Source: Mycolicibacterium chitae
GTDB lineage: Bacteria > Actinomycetota > Actinomycetes > Mycobacteriales > Mycobacteriaceae
Direction of reading: 5' to 3'
Length of the DNA: 64,000 bases
NCBI RefSeq assembly: GCF_900637205.1
Contig: NZ_LR134355.1
Location: forward strand, 2,852,001-2,916,000
The notes below the pieces were generated by a model. It searched no databases, was not told where the DNA came from, and worked only from the letters and a program-made list of their open reading frames with translations. Shown here piece by piece: positions 1-10,964 of this stretch. Made by a program: the position numbers and the translations under genes. Every line of letters starts with the position of its first letter. Positions within the stretch are counted from its first letter, which is position 1.

Positions 1-1200
1 CTCGACGGGAACGCCGCCTCCATCCGCGAGGCCTGCGACGCCGGCCTGCTGTCCGGCGCGGTGACCATGGTGTGGCAGGGCGGCGCGGTCCGCCAGGTCA
101 ACGAGATCGGCTACCGCGACATCGAGGCCGGCCTGCCGATGCAGCGGGACACGGTCTTCCGCATCGCCTCGATGACCAAGCCGGTGACGGTCGCCGCGGC
201 CATGGCGCTGGTCGACGACGGCCGGCTGGCCCTGACCGATCCGGTGACGCGCTGGCTGCCCGAGTTCGCCGAGATGCGGGTGCTGGCCGACCCGCGGGGC
301 GCCCTCGAGCAGACCGTGCCGGCCCAGCGGCCGATCACCGTCGACGATCTGATGACCCACCGCAGCGGGCTGGCCTACCAGTTCTCCATCCCGGGTCCGC
401 TGGCCCGGGCCTACGCGCGGCTGCCGATGCGCCAGGACCAGGACCGCTGGCTCGCGGAGCTGGCGCAGCTGCCGCTGGTGCATCAGCCCGGCGCGCAGCT
501 GACCTACAGCCACGCCACCGACGTGCTGGGCATCGTGGTGTCCCGGATCGAGGGCAAGCCGCTGCACGAGGTGCTGTCCGAGCGCATCTTCGCGCCGCTG
601 CAGATGACCGACACCGGCTTCTTCCTCACCCCGGAATCCCGGCGCCGCGCCGCCACCATGTATCGGCTGGACGCCCAGAACACGTTGCAGCACAACGTCA
701 TGGGTCCGGCCCCGATCGCCGCACCGCCGTTCTGCCAGGGCGGCGCCGGACTGTGGTCGACGGTCGACGACTACCTGCGGTTTGCCCGGATGCTGCTGGC
801 CGGCGGGTCGCTCGACGGCACCCGGGTGCTGTCCGAGGAGTCGGCCCGGCTGATGCGCACGGACCGACTGACCGAGGCGCAGAAGCGGATTCCCTTCCTG
901 GGCATGCCGTACTGGGTGGGCCGCGGCTTCGGCCTGAACCTGTCGGTGGTGACCGACGCGGCGAAGTCGGCACCGCTGTTCGGCCCCGGTGGGGTGGGCT
1001 CGTTCACCTGGCCCGGCGCCTACGGCACGTGGTGGCAGGCCGACCCGACGGCGGATCTGATCCTGATCTATCTGATCCAGAACGCGCCGGACCTGTCCCC
1101 CGACGCGGCCGCAGCGATCGCCGGGAACACCTCGCTGGCCTCGCTGCGCACCGCGCAACCGCGCTTCGTGCGCCGCACCTATGCGGCGCTGGATCTGTAG
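1..1200 (+). CDS. Serine beta-lactamase-family hydrolase (class C/esterase type), 5' truncated
   Basis: The reading frame is open from the first base and encodes family-like residues before the first in-window start codon (GTG at 61), so the real start lies upstream. The Ser-x-x-Lys nucleophile motif S-M-T-K is at 169-180 and the second-motif tyrosine (Y-S-H) at 505. The C-terminal stretch F-G-P-G-G-V-G-S matches the third active-site region. Members are penicillin-binding-protein-like esterases or peptidases; many have no lactamase activity and the substrate cannot be read from sequence. It converges on the next gene with a 4-bp gap, leaving almost no room for a terminator. Confidence 0.88.
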   Translation, partial: LDGNAASIREACDAGLLSGAVTMVWQGGAVRQVNEIGYRDIEAGLPMQRDTVFRIASMTKPVTVAAAMALVDDGRLALTDPVTRWLPEFAEMRVLADPRGALEQTVPAQRPITVDDLMTHRSGLAYQFSIPGPLARAYARLPMRQDQDRWLAELAQLPLVHQPGAQLTYSHATDVLGIVVSRIEGKPLHEVLSERIFAPLQMTDTGFFLTPESRRRAATMYRLDAQNTLQHNVMGPAPIAAPPFCQGGAGLWSTVDDYLRFARMLLAGGSLDGTRVLSEESARLMRTDRLTEAQKRIPFLGMPYWVGRGFGLNLSVVTDAAKSAPLFGPGGVGSFTWPGAYGTWWQADPTADLILIYLIQNAPDLSPDAAAAIAGNTSLASLRTAQPRFVRRTYAALDL

Positions 1201-1204
1201 CCGC

Positions 1205-2350
1205 TCAGATCATCGCGAACGGCGACACCTTCGCACCGACCTCGCAGGCCCCGGCCAACTCCCGGCTCACGTCGTAGTCGAACACCACGTGTCCGCAGAT
1301 GACGTCGACGTCGCGCTTGGCGCGCTGCAGCGGACTGGACAGGAACTGGACGCTGGCCCCCGAGGCCGCGAGCAGATCGGCGATGATCGCGCGGGATTCG
1401 TGCACGATGTGCGCGGCCGCCAGCCGGGCCGACGCCCGGTGCGGGCGCGGCACCGTCGCGCCGGCGCTCATCGCCGTCTCGATGCCGGCGACGGTCTGGT
1501 CCAGCAGGGCCCGCAGTGCGGCCAGCCGGACCCGGGCACTGCCCAGCCGGATCTGCGCCGACGGCTGATCCTTCTGCGCCACACCGGAATAGGCCAGCAC
1601 CCGCTCGGAGAGCCGCTGGGCGAACTGGTCGGTCACGGCCTCGGCCGAGCCGAGCGCGGGCATCGCGGCCACCAGCGCCAGCGCGGGCACCAGCGGCCAC
1701 CGGTAGGTGCTCGCGTCGTGCAGGGCCGCCCCCGGTGCGGTGCCGCCGTAGACGTCGACCACCTTGGCCAGCCGGTGCTCGGGGACCACGACGTCGGTGA
1801 CGACGACGTCGTTGGAACCGGTCGCGCGCATCCCGGCGGTCTGCCAGACGTCGAGGACCTCCACCTCGGAGATCGGCAGCAACGCCAGCGCCGGGTAGAT
1901 CTCGGTGTCGGGTCCGCACAGCGCACCCACCATGATCCAGTCGGCGTCCATCACCCCGGTGGCCCAGGACCACCGGCCCGTCAGCCGCACCCCGCCGTCG
2001 ACGGGGATCCCGCGGCCGGTCGGGGCCAGCGGCGCCGGGCACAGCACCGGGCCGTCGGCGAAGACCTCGTCCTGGGCCCGCTCGTCGAACAGGGCCAGCA
2101 TCCAGTTGTGCAGGATGTAGAAGCCCAATGTCCATGCGCTGGAAGCACATCCGTGGGCCATGGCGCGGATGGGGTCGAGGATTGCCGGGAAGTCGGCCTG
2201 CCGGCCGCCGTAGCGGGCCGGCAGCAGCAGCGAGGCCAGCCCACCGGCGCGGAAGTCGGCGATGGTGGCCGCGGGCAGCCGCCGCAGCTCCTCGGCCTCG
2301 GCGGCGCGCTCGGCCAGGGCGGCGACGAACGCGTCGTCGATCGGTGTCAT
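1205..2350 (-). CDS. Acyl-CoA dehydrogenase-fold flavoprotein, HsaA/HpaB-like oxygenase
   Basis: A 381-residue protein with the helical N-domain, beta middle domain and helical C-domain of the acyl-CoA dehydrogenase superfamily. The stretch HGCASSAWTLGFYILHNWML near residues 90-110 resembles the flavin-dependent two-component monooxygenases (HsaA type) more than fatty acyl-CoA dehydrogenases, and I see no Y-E-G-T catalytic motif. A reduced-flavin-dependent hydroxylase or desulfurisation-type role (SfnB/DszC-like) is therefore as likely as a dehydrogenase. The luciferase-like monooxygenase gene lies just upstream on the same strand, a frequent pairing in sulfur or xenobiotic metabolism. ATG start at 2350; an 18-bp palindrome lies 13 bp upstream. 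Confidence 0.8.
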   Translation of the reverse strand: MTPIDDAFVAALAERAAEAEELRRLPAATIADFRAGGLASLLLPARYGGRQADFPAILDPIRAMAHGCASSAWTLGFYILHNWMLALFDERAQDEVFADGPVLCPAPLAPTGRGIPVDGGVRLTGRWSWATGVMDADWIMVGALCGPDTEIYPALALLPISEVEVLDVWQTAGMRATGSNDVVVTDVVVPEHRLAKVVDVYGGTAPGAALHDASTYRWPLVPALALVAAMPALGSAEAVTDQFAQRLSERVLAYSGVAQKDQPSAQIRLGSARVRLAALRALLDQTVAGIETAMSAGATVPRPHRASARLAAAHIVHESRAIIADLLAASGASVQFLSSPLQRAKRDVDVICGHVVFDYDVSRELAGACEVGAKVSPFAMI

Positions 2351-2362
2351 GTCCGGACGCTA

Positions 2363-2380
2363 CCATACCTTTAGGTATGG
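2363..2380. promoter_or_regulatory. 18-bp palindrome, probable operator
   Basis: CCATACCT-TT-AGGTATGG has 8-bp perfect arms in the 50-bp gap between the luciferase-like gene and the downstream acyl-CoA dehydrogenase-fold gene. Size and symmetry suit a dimeric repressor (MarR/TetR/GntR class). The cognate regulator is unknown. A short transcription attenuator is possible but there is no U-tract. Confidence 0.5.
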
Positions 2381-2400
2381 AACGGTGACGCGGGTGGCGC

Positions 2401-3570
2401 TCAGCCCGTCGACGCCGAAACCAGTTGCGGCGGCTCGTAGGGACGAATGTCGAGCAGCGGCATCACCTGCTGGGCGAACCGTTCCGCCTCGGCCGCCAAC
2501 GGCCAACCGGACAGAATCCAGGTGTCGATATCCAGTTCCGCCGACAACTCGGTGATCTGCTTGGCCACCGTTTCCGGGCTGCCGACCAGATAGTTGCCGG
2601 AGCCCTTGCCGGCGATGTCGAACGGCGGCTCTCCCGATGTCCACGTCGTCAGTCCGGCGGCCAGACCGGGTGCGAATTCCAGCGCCTCACGACTGGGGAT
2701 GCGCCCCGCCCGCAAGGCGTCGATCCGATCCTGCACTTGCGGGTCGGCACTGGTCATCTCCGACAACGGGCCGAACCCGAACGAGCGCAGGTTCCGATCG
2801 GCCAACCGGGCCATCTCGGCCGGGTCGGTGTGGGAAAGTTGCCATTCGAAGTGCGACCAGGCCGCATCGTCGGTGTCGCGCACGATCACGCTCGCCAGGA
2901 CCCCGGCGGGGATACTGCGACCTTTGGCCGCCGCGGCGGTCCGCATCGCCCCGAACGTGCCGGCCAGCAGCGCCGGTTCGGCGAGGAAACTCAGGTAGAC
3001 GTCGAGCACCTCGGCGGCGTGTGCGATGCCCTCCGGCGAAGCCCCGGTGCCCCACACCGGCACCCCGCCGCGCTGCCGCGGGCCCGCGATCGCGGGCTTG
3101 TACCGGGGGCCGAGCTGGAAATACTCGCCGTCAACCGCGCTCGTATCGTCGAGGTAGAGCTGCCGGACCAAGGGCCAGTACTCCTCGGACACGGCGTAGC
3201 GCTGCGCCTTGGATTCGAAACGGCCGTACCGGGCCAGCACGGGATCGGCGCCGTTGACCTGGTTGTAGATGAGCCGGCCGCCCGAATAGTGATCGAAGAC
3301 CTGGGCCTCCTCGGCAAGCAGCGCCGGCGGTTTGACCCCGGGGTACTCCGGGATCATGAAGCGCAGCCGTTCGGTATCACCGACCAGCGCGATGGTTTCG
3401 CGGGCGGTGCTCAGTGCACCGAAGTAGCCGAGCTGATCCAGCGCCGCGGCCAACGTCCGCAGGTGGGAAAGCGAGGGCGGCACACGGCGCTCACGCTGCC
3501 AGGGCACATCACCATCGGCACCGTTGATGTACCACATGATCCGCAGACCGTTGCAGCTCTGGCCGTCCAC
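2401..3570 (-). CDS. Luciferase-like (LLM class) flavin-dependent monooxygenase, SsuD-like
   Basis: 389 residues with the bacterial luciferase TIM-barrel signature of alkanesulfonate monooxygenases: EEAQVFDHYSGGRLIYNQVNG near residue 90, the G-V-P-V-W-G-T-G-A-S-P-E-G segment near 170, and the C-terminal GNYLVGSPETVAKQI helix. SsuD-type enzymes use reduced FMN from a partner reductase to oxidise the carbon next to a sulfonate or another heteroatom. No reductase gene is present here. GTG start at 3570 is preceded by GGAGGA at good spacing. It probably forms a unit with the downstream HsaA-like gene. The substrate is unknown. Confidence 0.85.
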   Translation of the reverse strand: MDGQSCNGLRIMWYINGADGDVPWQRERRVPPSLSHLRTLAAALDQLGYFGALSTARETIALVGDTERLRFMIPEYPGVKPPALLAEEAQVFDHYSGGRLIYNQVNGADPVLARYGRFESKAQRYAVSEEYWPLVRQLYLDDTSAVDGEYFQLGPRYKPAIAGPRQRGGVPVWGTGASPEGIAHAAEVLDVYLSFLAEPALLAGTFGAMRTAAAAKGRSIPAGVLASVIVRDTDDAAWSHFEWQLSHTDPAEMARLADRNLRSFGFGPLSEMTSADPQVQDRIDALRAGRIPSREALEFAPGLAAGLTTWTSGEPPFDIAGKGSGNYLVGSPETVAKQITELSAELDIDTWILSGWPLAAEAERFAQQVMPLLDIRPYEPPQLVSASTG

Positions 3571-3588
3571 AAGCGAGTTCCTCCATGA

Positions 3589-3602
3589 TCCGTCATGACG
3601 GA
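3589..3602. promoter_or_regulatory. 14-bp perfect palindrome upstream of the LLM monooxygenase
   Basis: TCCGTCA-TGACGGA lies 19 bp upstream of the GTG start, in the promoter/leader region. It is a candidate operator; no matching second copy was noticed in the window. Confidence 0.4.
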
Positions 3603-3670
3603 CGAAAACGTCACGAGCAGATTATTGGAGAAGACGTCGCCGCGGGTCCGTCCCTCCTTCCGGCGGCCGG

Positions 3671-4175
3671 CTACGCGCTGAGCGCCGGCTGCCGCTCCTG
3701 GGCGTAGGCGTTCCAGCCGGTCAGCACGGCCTCGAGTTGTTCGCCGGAGTGCCGGCCCAGGCCGCATTCGGTCGAGATGCCGAAGTCCGGGAGGAATTCC
3801 GCGGCCAGTTCGGCGCGCGCGGCGGCCCCGGCCGCGCCGTCGTCGGTGTGCAGCAGACCGAGATAGACCTCGGTCTCGGGTTCCAACGCCAACTCCGCCA
3901 ACGGCCGCCAGTGCGCGCGGCGGGTCCAGGCCGCCACCGTCGCGGCCTGGATCGCGTCGATGCGGCGCCCGATGTGCCGGGACAGGCCGTTGGCCAGTGC
4001 CACGATCGCCGAAGCGTCGCGCGGCAGCCAGGGCGTCGGTGGGCCGTACCCCGTCGAGTTCGCGGTGCACAGCACCCTCGGCGATCCCGGCGGCCAGATC
4101 CTGCGCTATGCGGATCGCCTGCGCGGGGGTGTCGACGGTGTACAGCGAAACAGGTTGGTTCGCAGTGATTGTCAC
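3671..4175 (-). pseudogene. Frameshifted remnant, C-terminal part of a MetE/UROD-like protein
   Basis: The first part reads from a GTG at 4175 (GAGGAG ribosome site) as VTITANQPVSLYTVDTPAQ and on to about 4085. The protein-like sequence then continues one frame over as VLCTANSTGYGPP and on to the TAG at 3671. Removing one G near 4085-4090 joins the two. The second part resembles the C-terminal half of the B12-independent methionine-synthase/UROD-like family (ANGLSRHIGRRID, EVYLGLLHTDDG, DFGISTECGLGR). At about 168 residues it lacks the normal N-terminal half. The N-terminal fragment alone also resembles the start of SfnB-like flavoproteins, so two degraded genes abutting is the alternative. 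Probably non-functional. Confidence 0.6.
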
Positions 4176-4247
4176 GACGGTGGACTCCTCGGGAAGCGGT
4201 GATGTGCGCCCCACGCTAGGACGCGGTCGGGTCCGGCCGAAGGTCGA

Positions 4248-5195
4248 TCAAGCGACGCTGAAGGGGCGTTCAGAAACTCTGTAGGCGCTGTCGTTGGCCA
4301 GCCGGGTGCCGACGGCCTGCGCCGAGGACAGCAGCGCGCCGAGCACCGTGCCCGCCTCGGGGCGATGCTGGGTGGCCAGGGCGATGCGGCGCACCGGGCG
4401 CATCCCCGCCACCCGCCGGATCGCGACGTTGGGCCGCACGTGCGCGGCGGCCAGGGACGGCACCAGCGACACCCCGAGATCGGCGGCCACCAGACCCTGC
4501 AGCGTCGGGTAGTCCTCGGAGTGGAACGCCACCCTCGGGGTGAATCCCACGCTGCGGCAGGCATTCTGGAAGACCCGCGCGTCCGGACACACCCCGGTCG
4601 CGGAGCTGACCACCCAATCCTCGGCGGCCAGCGCGGTCAGCGGGATCTCGGCGTGGCCGGCCAGCCGGTGTCGCGGCGGCAGGACCAGCAGGAATTCGTC
4701 GTCGTAGATCGGTGAGCTCACGACCTCGGGGTAGGCGGTTCGCTCCCCCGGCACCTCGGTGATGACCGCGGCCTCGACGTCGCCGGCGGACAGCAGCGCG
4801 ACGCCGTCGTCGGGATCGGCGGCCACCAGCGCCGGCCGCAGCCGCGGTTCGGCGCTGCGCAACTCGGCCAGCGCCGTGGGCAGGATGGTCGCCGCGGCAC
4901 TGGCGAAGGAGGCCACGCGCAGTAGTTCGGGCGTATCTGGGGAGTCGAGCCGGCGTTCGGCCCGTTCGATGGCGGCCAGGATCTCGGCGGCGCTGTCGTA
5001 CAACCGTTCTCCCGCCGTCGTCGGGCGCGCCCCGGCATGGCCCCGCACCAGCAGGATGACGCCGAGTTCGCGCTCGAGCGCGGCGATCTGCTGCGAGACG
5101 GCCGAAGTGGTGTAGTTCAGCGTGGCCGCGGCGGCACTGAGCGACCCGGCGCGCACCACCGCGCGGAACACCACCAGCCTGCGTGCGTCGAACAC
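4248..5195 (-). CDS. LysR-family transcriptional regulator
   Basis: 315 residues. The N-terminal winged helix-turn-helix spans residues 1-60 (VFRAVVRAGSLSAAAATLNY, then TSAVSQQIAALERELGV), followed by a linker helix and a periplasmic-binding-like effector domain (residues 90-295). LysR proteins usually control an adjacent or divergent gene in response to a small metabolite. Here the upstream neighbour is the 2OG oxygenase on the same strand with a 65-bp gap, and the frameshifted gene lies downstream, so the target is not obvious from layout. Confidence 0.92.
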   Translation of the reverse strand: MFDARRLVVFRAVVRAGSLSAAAATLNYTTSAVSQQIAALERELGVILLVRGHAGARPTTAGERLYDSAAEILAAIERAERRLDSPDTPELLRVASFASAAATILPTALAELRSAEPRLRPALVAADPDDGVALLSAGDVEAAVITEVPGERTAYPEVVSSPIYDDEFLLVLPPRHRLAGHAEIPLTALAAEDWVVSSATGVCPDARVFQNACRSVGFTPRVAFHSEDYPTLQGLVAADLGVSLVPSLAAAHVRPNVAIRRVAGMRPVRRIALATQHRPEAGTVLGALLSSAQAVGTRLANDSAYRVSERPFSVA

Positions 5196-5260
5196 CGGGT
5201 CACCGTATGCAGGCCCCCCGACGCCCGGCCAGGTTTGCGCTCAGGGCGAGGGAAATCCGG

Positions 5261-6241
5261 TCAGCTCGAGGCCGGCTCGAGGCCGTGGTGCAGCGCGGCG
5301 ACGTCCGGGTGGGCCCGGGTCCGGGACTTCCAGGCGTTCTCGCCGTAGGTGTTGAAGATCGGATTGGCCGGGTCCACCTCGACGCCCTTGGCCGCGGCGG
5401 CCAACTCGGCCGGCAGGTCGATCAGCGGCACCTGCGCATCCAGCGCCGGGTTCAGGAAGAACGGGATGGACACCCGGTCGGTGCCGGGCGCCGGGGCCAG
5501 CACCCGGTGCGAGGTGGCACGCAGATACCCGGCGGTAGCGACCTCGAGCAGCTCGCCGATGTTGACCACGAACGCGCCCGGCAGCGGCGGAACGTCGACC
5601 CATTCGTCGGCACGCAGCGCAACCTGTAGGCCGGTCGAGTCGGGTTCGAGCAGCAACAGCGTCAGCACACCGGAATCCTTGTGCGCACCAACGCCTTGCC
5701 TGATGGTTGTGGTGCCCGGGTAGCGCACCACCTTGATCAGGGTGGCCGGACGTTCGGCGAAGGCGGCGTCGAACAGGTCCGCCGCCGCACCCAGCGACAC
5801 CGCCCAGTGCCGCAGCAGCCGCAGGCCCACCGCCGACAACGCGGCGCTCCAGCGTTCGAACGCCGGCCGCAGTTCGGGCAGCGCCGACGGCCACAGGTTG
5901 GGCCCCTGCAGCCGCCAGTACCCCCGCGCGTCGGGGAGGACGGGACGCTCGGGACCGATGTCGATCTGCTCGCGCCAGTCCACCTGACCGTTGGTCAGTT
6001 CACCACCCAACCGCGAGTAGCCCCGGAACTGCGGGCTTTTCAGCTGGCTGATCTCATCCTTGGCCGCCGCCGGCAGCGCGAAGAAGCGCCGAGTCAACGA
6101 CAGGATCTCGGTGATCTGCGACTCGGCGATGCCGTGGCCGGTCAGGTAGAAGAACCCGAAGCGGTGGGCGGCCTCGCGCAGCGCGGTGCGAAAGCCCGCC
6201 GGGTCGTCGTCGGCGGTGGCGAGGTCCAGGACGGGCAACAT
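5261..6241 (-). CDS. 2-oxoglutarate/Fe(II)-dependent oxygenase, isopenicillin N synthase family
   Basis: 326 residues with the N-terminal DIOX_N region (FGFFYLTGHGI, residues 29-39) and the double-stranded beta-helix core. The iron triad is visible as H-x-D in GAHKDSG (about residue 180) and the distal His in TSHRVLAP (about 245). The 2OG-binding R-x-S follows in DRVSIPFF. Family members hydroxylate or desaturate small molecules in the cytoplasm; this subgroup is widespread in actinobacteria with substrates mostly undefined. ATG start at 6241. An 87-bp gap separates it from nusB. Confidence 0.9.
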   Translation of the reverse strand: MLPVLDLATADDDPAGFRTALREAAHRFGFFYLTGHGIAESQITEILSLTRRFFALPAAAKDEISQLKSPQFRGYSRLGGELTNGQVDWREQIDIGPERPVLPDARGYWRLQGPNLWPSALPELRPAFERWSAALSAVGLRLLRHWAVSLGAAADLFDAAFAERPATLIKVVRYPGTTTIRQGVGAHKDSGVLTLLLLEPDSTGLQVALRADEWVDVPPLPGAFVVNIGELLEVATAGYLRATSHRVLAPAPGTDRVSIPFFLNPALDAQVPLIDLPAELAAAAKGVEVDPANPIFNTYGENAWKSRTRAHPDVAALHHGLEPASS

Positions 6242-6328
6242 GGCCTCCAGGATGCCCGCCCGGTCCGCCGGCCGGCCAGTGACGTTCAGCAGGCCTGCAC
6301 GACCGTGCAGAGGATCTTCACGCGCCCG

Positions 6329-6823
6329 TCAGGGCTGGTCGGTGTCGAGACCGATCGCCCGCACCGCCTCGGCGGCGGCGCGGATCTGCGGGGTGACCAA
6401 CATCACCTGTCCGAGCACGCCGTTGACGAAGCCCGGCGAATCATCGGTGGACAGTTCCTTCGCCAACTCGACAGCCTCGTCGACGGCGACCGGTTCCGGC
6501 ACGTCGTCGGCGTGCAGCAGTTCCCAGACGGCCACCCGCAGGATCGCGCGGTCCACCGCGGGCAGCCGCATCAGCGTCCAGCCCTGCAGGTGCGAACTGA
6601 TCAGGTCGTCGATGTGGGCGGCGTGCTCGGTGACCCCGCGGGCCACCGTGTCGGTGTAGGGCGCCGGCGGGTCGATCTCGGGCTTGCGGCGGGCCAGTTC
6701 GGCGCGCTGATCGGCCACCTCGGCGGGCGTCAGCTCGCGGGCCTCGGCCTCGAACAGCAGATCCACGGCCCGCTTTCGGGCCTGGTGTCGGCCCTGCCGG
6801 ACCTTCTGCTTGCCGTCAGCCAT
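6329..6823 (-). CDS. nusB: Transcription antitermination factor NusB
   Basis: 164 residues, all-helical NusB fold. The start ([20 protein letters not shown]) and the C-terminal segment ([27 protein letters not shown]) are diagnostic. NusB binds boxA RNA with NusE (S10) and supports rRNA antitermination. The ATG lies inside the efp stop region: the eight bases ATGGCTGA at 6816-6823 are shared, which implies translational coupling. The efp-nusB order is conserved in actinobacteria. Confidence 0.97.
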   Translation of the reverse strand: MADGKQKVRQGRHQARKRAVDLLFEAEARELTPAEVADQRAELARRKPEIDPPAPYTDTVARGVTEHAAHIDDLISSHLQGWTLMRLPAVDRAILRVAVWELLHADDVPEPVAVDEAVELAKELSTDDSPGFVNGVLGQVMLVTPQIRAAAEAVRAIGLDTDQP

Positions 6824-7379
6824 TCACGCGACCCAGGTAACTTCCGTCGCGGGTGTCGACCTTGAGCCGGTCGCCGGTGTTGATGAACAGCGGCACCTGG
6901 ATCTCGGCACCGGTCTCTACGGTGGCGGGCTTGGTGCCCGCGCTGGAGCGGTCGCCCTGCAGACCGGGCTCGGTGTGGGTGACCTCGAGCTCGACCGACA
7001 CCGGCATCTCCAGGTACAGCGGGACGCTGTCGTGGAAGGCGATCTGCACGGGCATGCTCTCCAGCAGGAAGTCGGCGGCGTCACCGACCATGGCGTCCGG
7101 CAACTGGTGCTGCTCGTAGTCCTCGGAGTCCATGAAGACGAAGTCGGCGCCGTCGCGGTAGAGGTAGGTGGCGTCGCGCCGGTCGACGGTGGCGGTCTCC
7201 ACCTTGACCCCGGCGTTGTAGGTCTTGTCGACCGTCTTGCCGGAGACCACGTTCTTGAGTTTGGTCCGGACGAAGGCGGGGCCCTTGCCGGGCTTGACGT
7301 GCTGGAACTCGATGATCTGCCACAGCTGGCCGTCGATCTTGAGGACGAGGCCGTTCTTGAAGTCGGCAGTCGATGCCAC
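6816..7379 (-). CDS. efp: Elongation factor P
   Basis: 187 residues, the normal length. KOW-like N-domain ([20 protein letters not shown], residues 3-22), loop [17 protein letters not shown] carrying the modifiable Lys position, then two OB-fold domains ending [22 protein letters not shown] relieves ribosome stalling at polyproline stretches. GTG start at 7379 is chosen because AGGAG lies at the right distance and the family begins M-A-S-T-A-D-F; longer upstream starts add unrelated residues. The Mce tails later in this window are proline-rich and would be natural EF-P-dependent products. Confidence 0.97.
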   Translation of the reverse strand: MASTADFKNGLVLKIDGQLWQIIEFQHVKPGKGPAFVRTKLKNVVSGKTVDKTYNAGVKVETATVDRRDATYLYRDGADFVFMDSEDYEQHQLPDAMVGDAADFLLESMPVQIAFHDSVPLYLEMPVSVELEVTHTEPGLQGDRSSAGTKPATVETGAEIQVPLFINTGDRLKVDTRDGSYLGRVNG

Positions 7380-7392
7380 GGTGGTGCTCCTT

Positions 7393-8481
7393 TTAGAGGA
7401 TCTGTAGTTCCTTGGGGAACCGGGTAAGCAGTTCGGGGCTGTTGCCGACGACGAGCGTGTCCTCGATGCGGACTCCGCCCCGATCGGGCAAGTAAACGCC
7501 GGGTTCCACGGTGACCGCGGAGCCAGCAAGCAGTGTACCGGCGGCCTTGGCGTTGATTCCGGGCGCTTCGTGGATCTGCAGTCCGACGCCGTGTCCCAGG
7601 CCGTGGCTGAAGGTGTCGCCGTAGCCGGCGTCGGCGATCACCGAGCGCGCGGCGGCGTCCACCTCGCACAGTGCCACACCGGGCGCCAGGGCCTCGCGGC
7701 CGGCCCGCTGGGCGGCCGCCACCAGGTCGTAGATCTCGCGCTGCCAATCCGCGGGTTGTCCCAGCACGAACGTGCGGGTCATGTCGGAGTGGTACCCGCC
7801 GACCAGGGCCCCGAAGTCGATCTTGACGAAGTCCCCGGCGGCGAGCACCGCGTCGGTGGGCCGGTGGTGCGGGACCGCCGAGTTGGCGCCGGCCGCGACG
7901 ATGGTCTCGAAGGAGGCGCCGTCGGCGCCGCGGGAGAGCATCAACGCCTCGAGGTCGTTGCGGACCTGCTTCTCGGTGCGCCCGGGTCGGATCCCGCCGC
8001 GCTCGATCAGGTCGGCCAGCGCGGCGTCGGCGGCCTCGCAGGCCAACCGCAGCAGCGCCACCTCACCGGCGTCCTTGACCTCCCGCAACTCCTCCACAGT
8101 GCCCGAGGCCCGCACCAGGCCGGTGTTCGGGTGCTCGGCCAGCGCGCCGGTCAACGCGTGGTGGGCATCGAACGTCAGCACGTGCCCCTCGAAGCCCAGG
8201 GCGCCCACACCCGCCTCGGCGGCCCGGGTGCTCAGCGTCAGATTGCAGGCGCGCTCGATGACGACCTCGACGTCGGGCGCCTGCCGGCCGGCCTGCGTCC
8301 GGTACCGGCCGTCGGTGGCCAACACCGCCGGTCGGTCATCGGCGAAAACCAGCAACGCGCCGTTGGAGCCGGTGAACCCGGACAGGTATCGCACGTTGTT
8401 CAGGTCACTGACCAGCATCGCGTCCAACGACGCGGACTGTAAGCGAGCACACAGGTTGGCACGGCGCTGGGAATGTGTCAC
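7393..8481 (-). CDS. pepQ: Xaa-Pro aminopeptidase (peptidase M24B)
   Basis: 362 residues with an N-terminal creatinase-like domain (residues 1-125) and a pita-bread catalytic domain. All five metal ligands are visible: Asp in VKIDFGA, Asp in YHSDMTRTF, His in GLGHGVGL, Glu in VTVEPGVY and Glu in VRIEDT. It removes N-terminal residues preceding proline from peptides in the cytosol. GTG start at 8481. It sits 13 bp upstream of efp, as in other mycobacteria, and is divergent from the small membrane protein gene beginning at 8515. Confidence 0.95.
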   Translation of the reverse strand: MTHSQRRANLCARLQSASLDAMLVSDLNNVRYLSGFTGSNGALLVFADDRPAVLATDGRYRTQAGRQAPDVEVVIERACNLTLSTRAAEAGVGALGFEGHVLTFDAHHALTGALAEHPNTGLVRASGTVEELREVKDAGEVALLRLACEAADAALADLIERGGIRPGRTEKQVRNDLEALMLSRGADGASFETIVAAGANSAVPHHRPTDAVLAAGDFVKIDFGALVGGYHSDMTRTFVLGQPADWQREIYDLVAAAQRAGREALAPGVALCEVDAAARSVIADAGYGDTFSHGLGHGVGLQIHEAPGINAKAAGTLLAGSAVTVEPGVYLPDRGGVRIEDTLVVGNSPELLTRFPKELQIL

Positions 8482-8514
8482 GCATGCCGACGGTACTCGC
8501 TACGCTGTTCCCCC

Positions 8515-9112
8515 ATGAGCAAGTGGTTGTTGCGCGGACTGGTGTTCGCGGGCCTGATGATCGTTGTCCGCCTCGTCCAGGGGACGCTGATCAATCAGTT
8601 CGAAACCCAAGCGCTGTTGATCAGCGTCGTCCTGCTGGCGATCTTCGGGGTTCTCGCCGTGCTGTGGGGTCTGCTCGACGGCCGCTCGGATGCCCGGGCC
8701 AACCCGGACCCCGACCGCCGCAACGACCTGGCGATGACGTGGCTGCTGGCCGGCCTGGTCGCGGGTCTGCTCTCCGGTCTGGTGTGCTGGGTGATCTCGC
8801 TGGTCTACCCGGCGCTCTACGTCGGTGGGCTGATCAACGAGCTGACCACCTTCGCGGCGTTCACCGCGCTGCTGGTGTTCCTGCCGGCGATCACGGCGGC
8901 GGCCGTGGGCCGCTGGCTGGTGGACCGCAAGGCGCCGCCGCTGGAGCGCCGCCGGGAATCGGACTGGGACGAGGAGCGCGCCGACACCGACGTGTTCGCC
9001 GCCGTCCGCGACGACGAACACACCGCGGGCGCCCAGGAGTATCCCGAGCAGCAGAGTTCGTCGGTGGCGCTGGCCGAGCGGGACCCGGCCGACGAGCAGC
9101 AGCGCCGCGACC

Positions 9113-9117
<5 letters not shown>
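8515..9117 (+). CDS. Four-helix membrane protein, B-4DMT-type family
   Basis: 200 residues. Four hydrophobic segments are visible (residues about 5-21, 30-50, 78-98 and 108-135), followed by an acidic, charged cytoplasmic tail rich in Arg, Asp and Glu. This matches the mycobacterial membrane protein found between pepQ and the aro genes (Rv2536 position). Its function is unknown; transporter naming rests only on half-DMT-like topology. ATG at 8515 is preferred over an upstream in-frame ATG at 8473 because it begins the hydrophobic helix directly. Confidence 0.75.
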
Positions 9118-10962
<1,845 letters not shown>

Positions 10963-10964
10963 GC

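Noticed and set aside
1181..2374. 397-codon plus-strand frame over the HsaA-like gene
   Set aside because: High-GC antisense shadow; the minus-strand protein is recognisable and this one is not.
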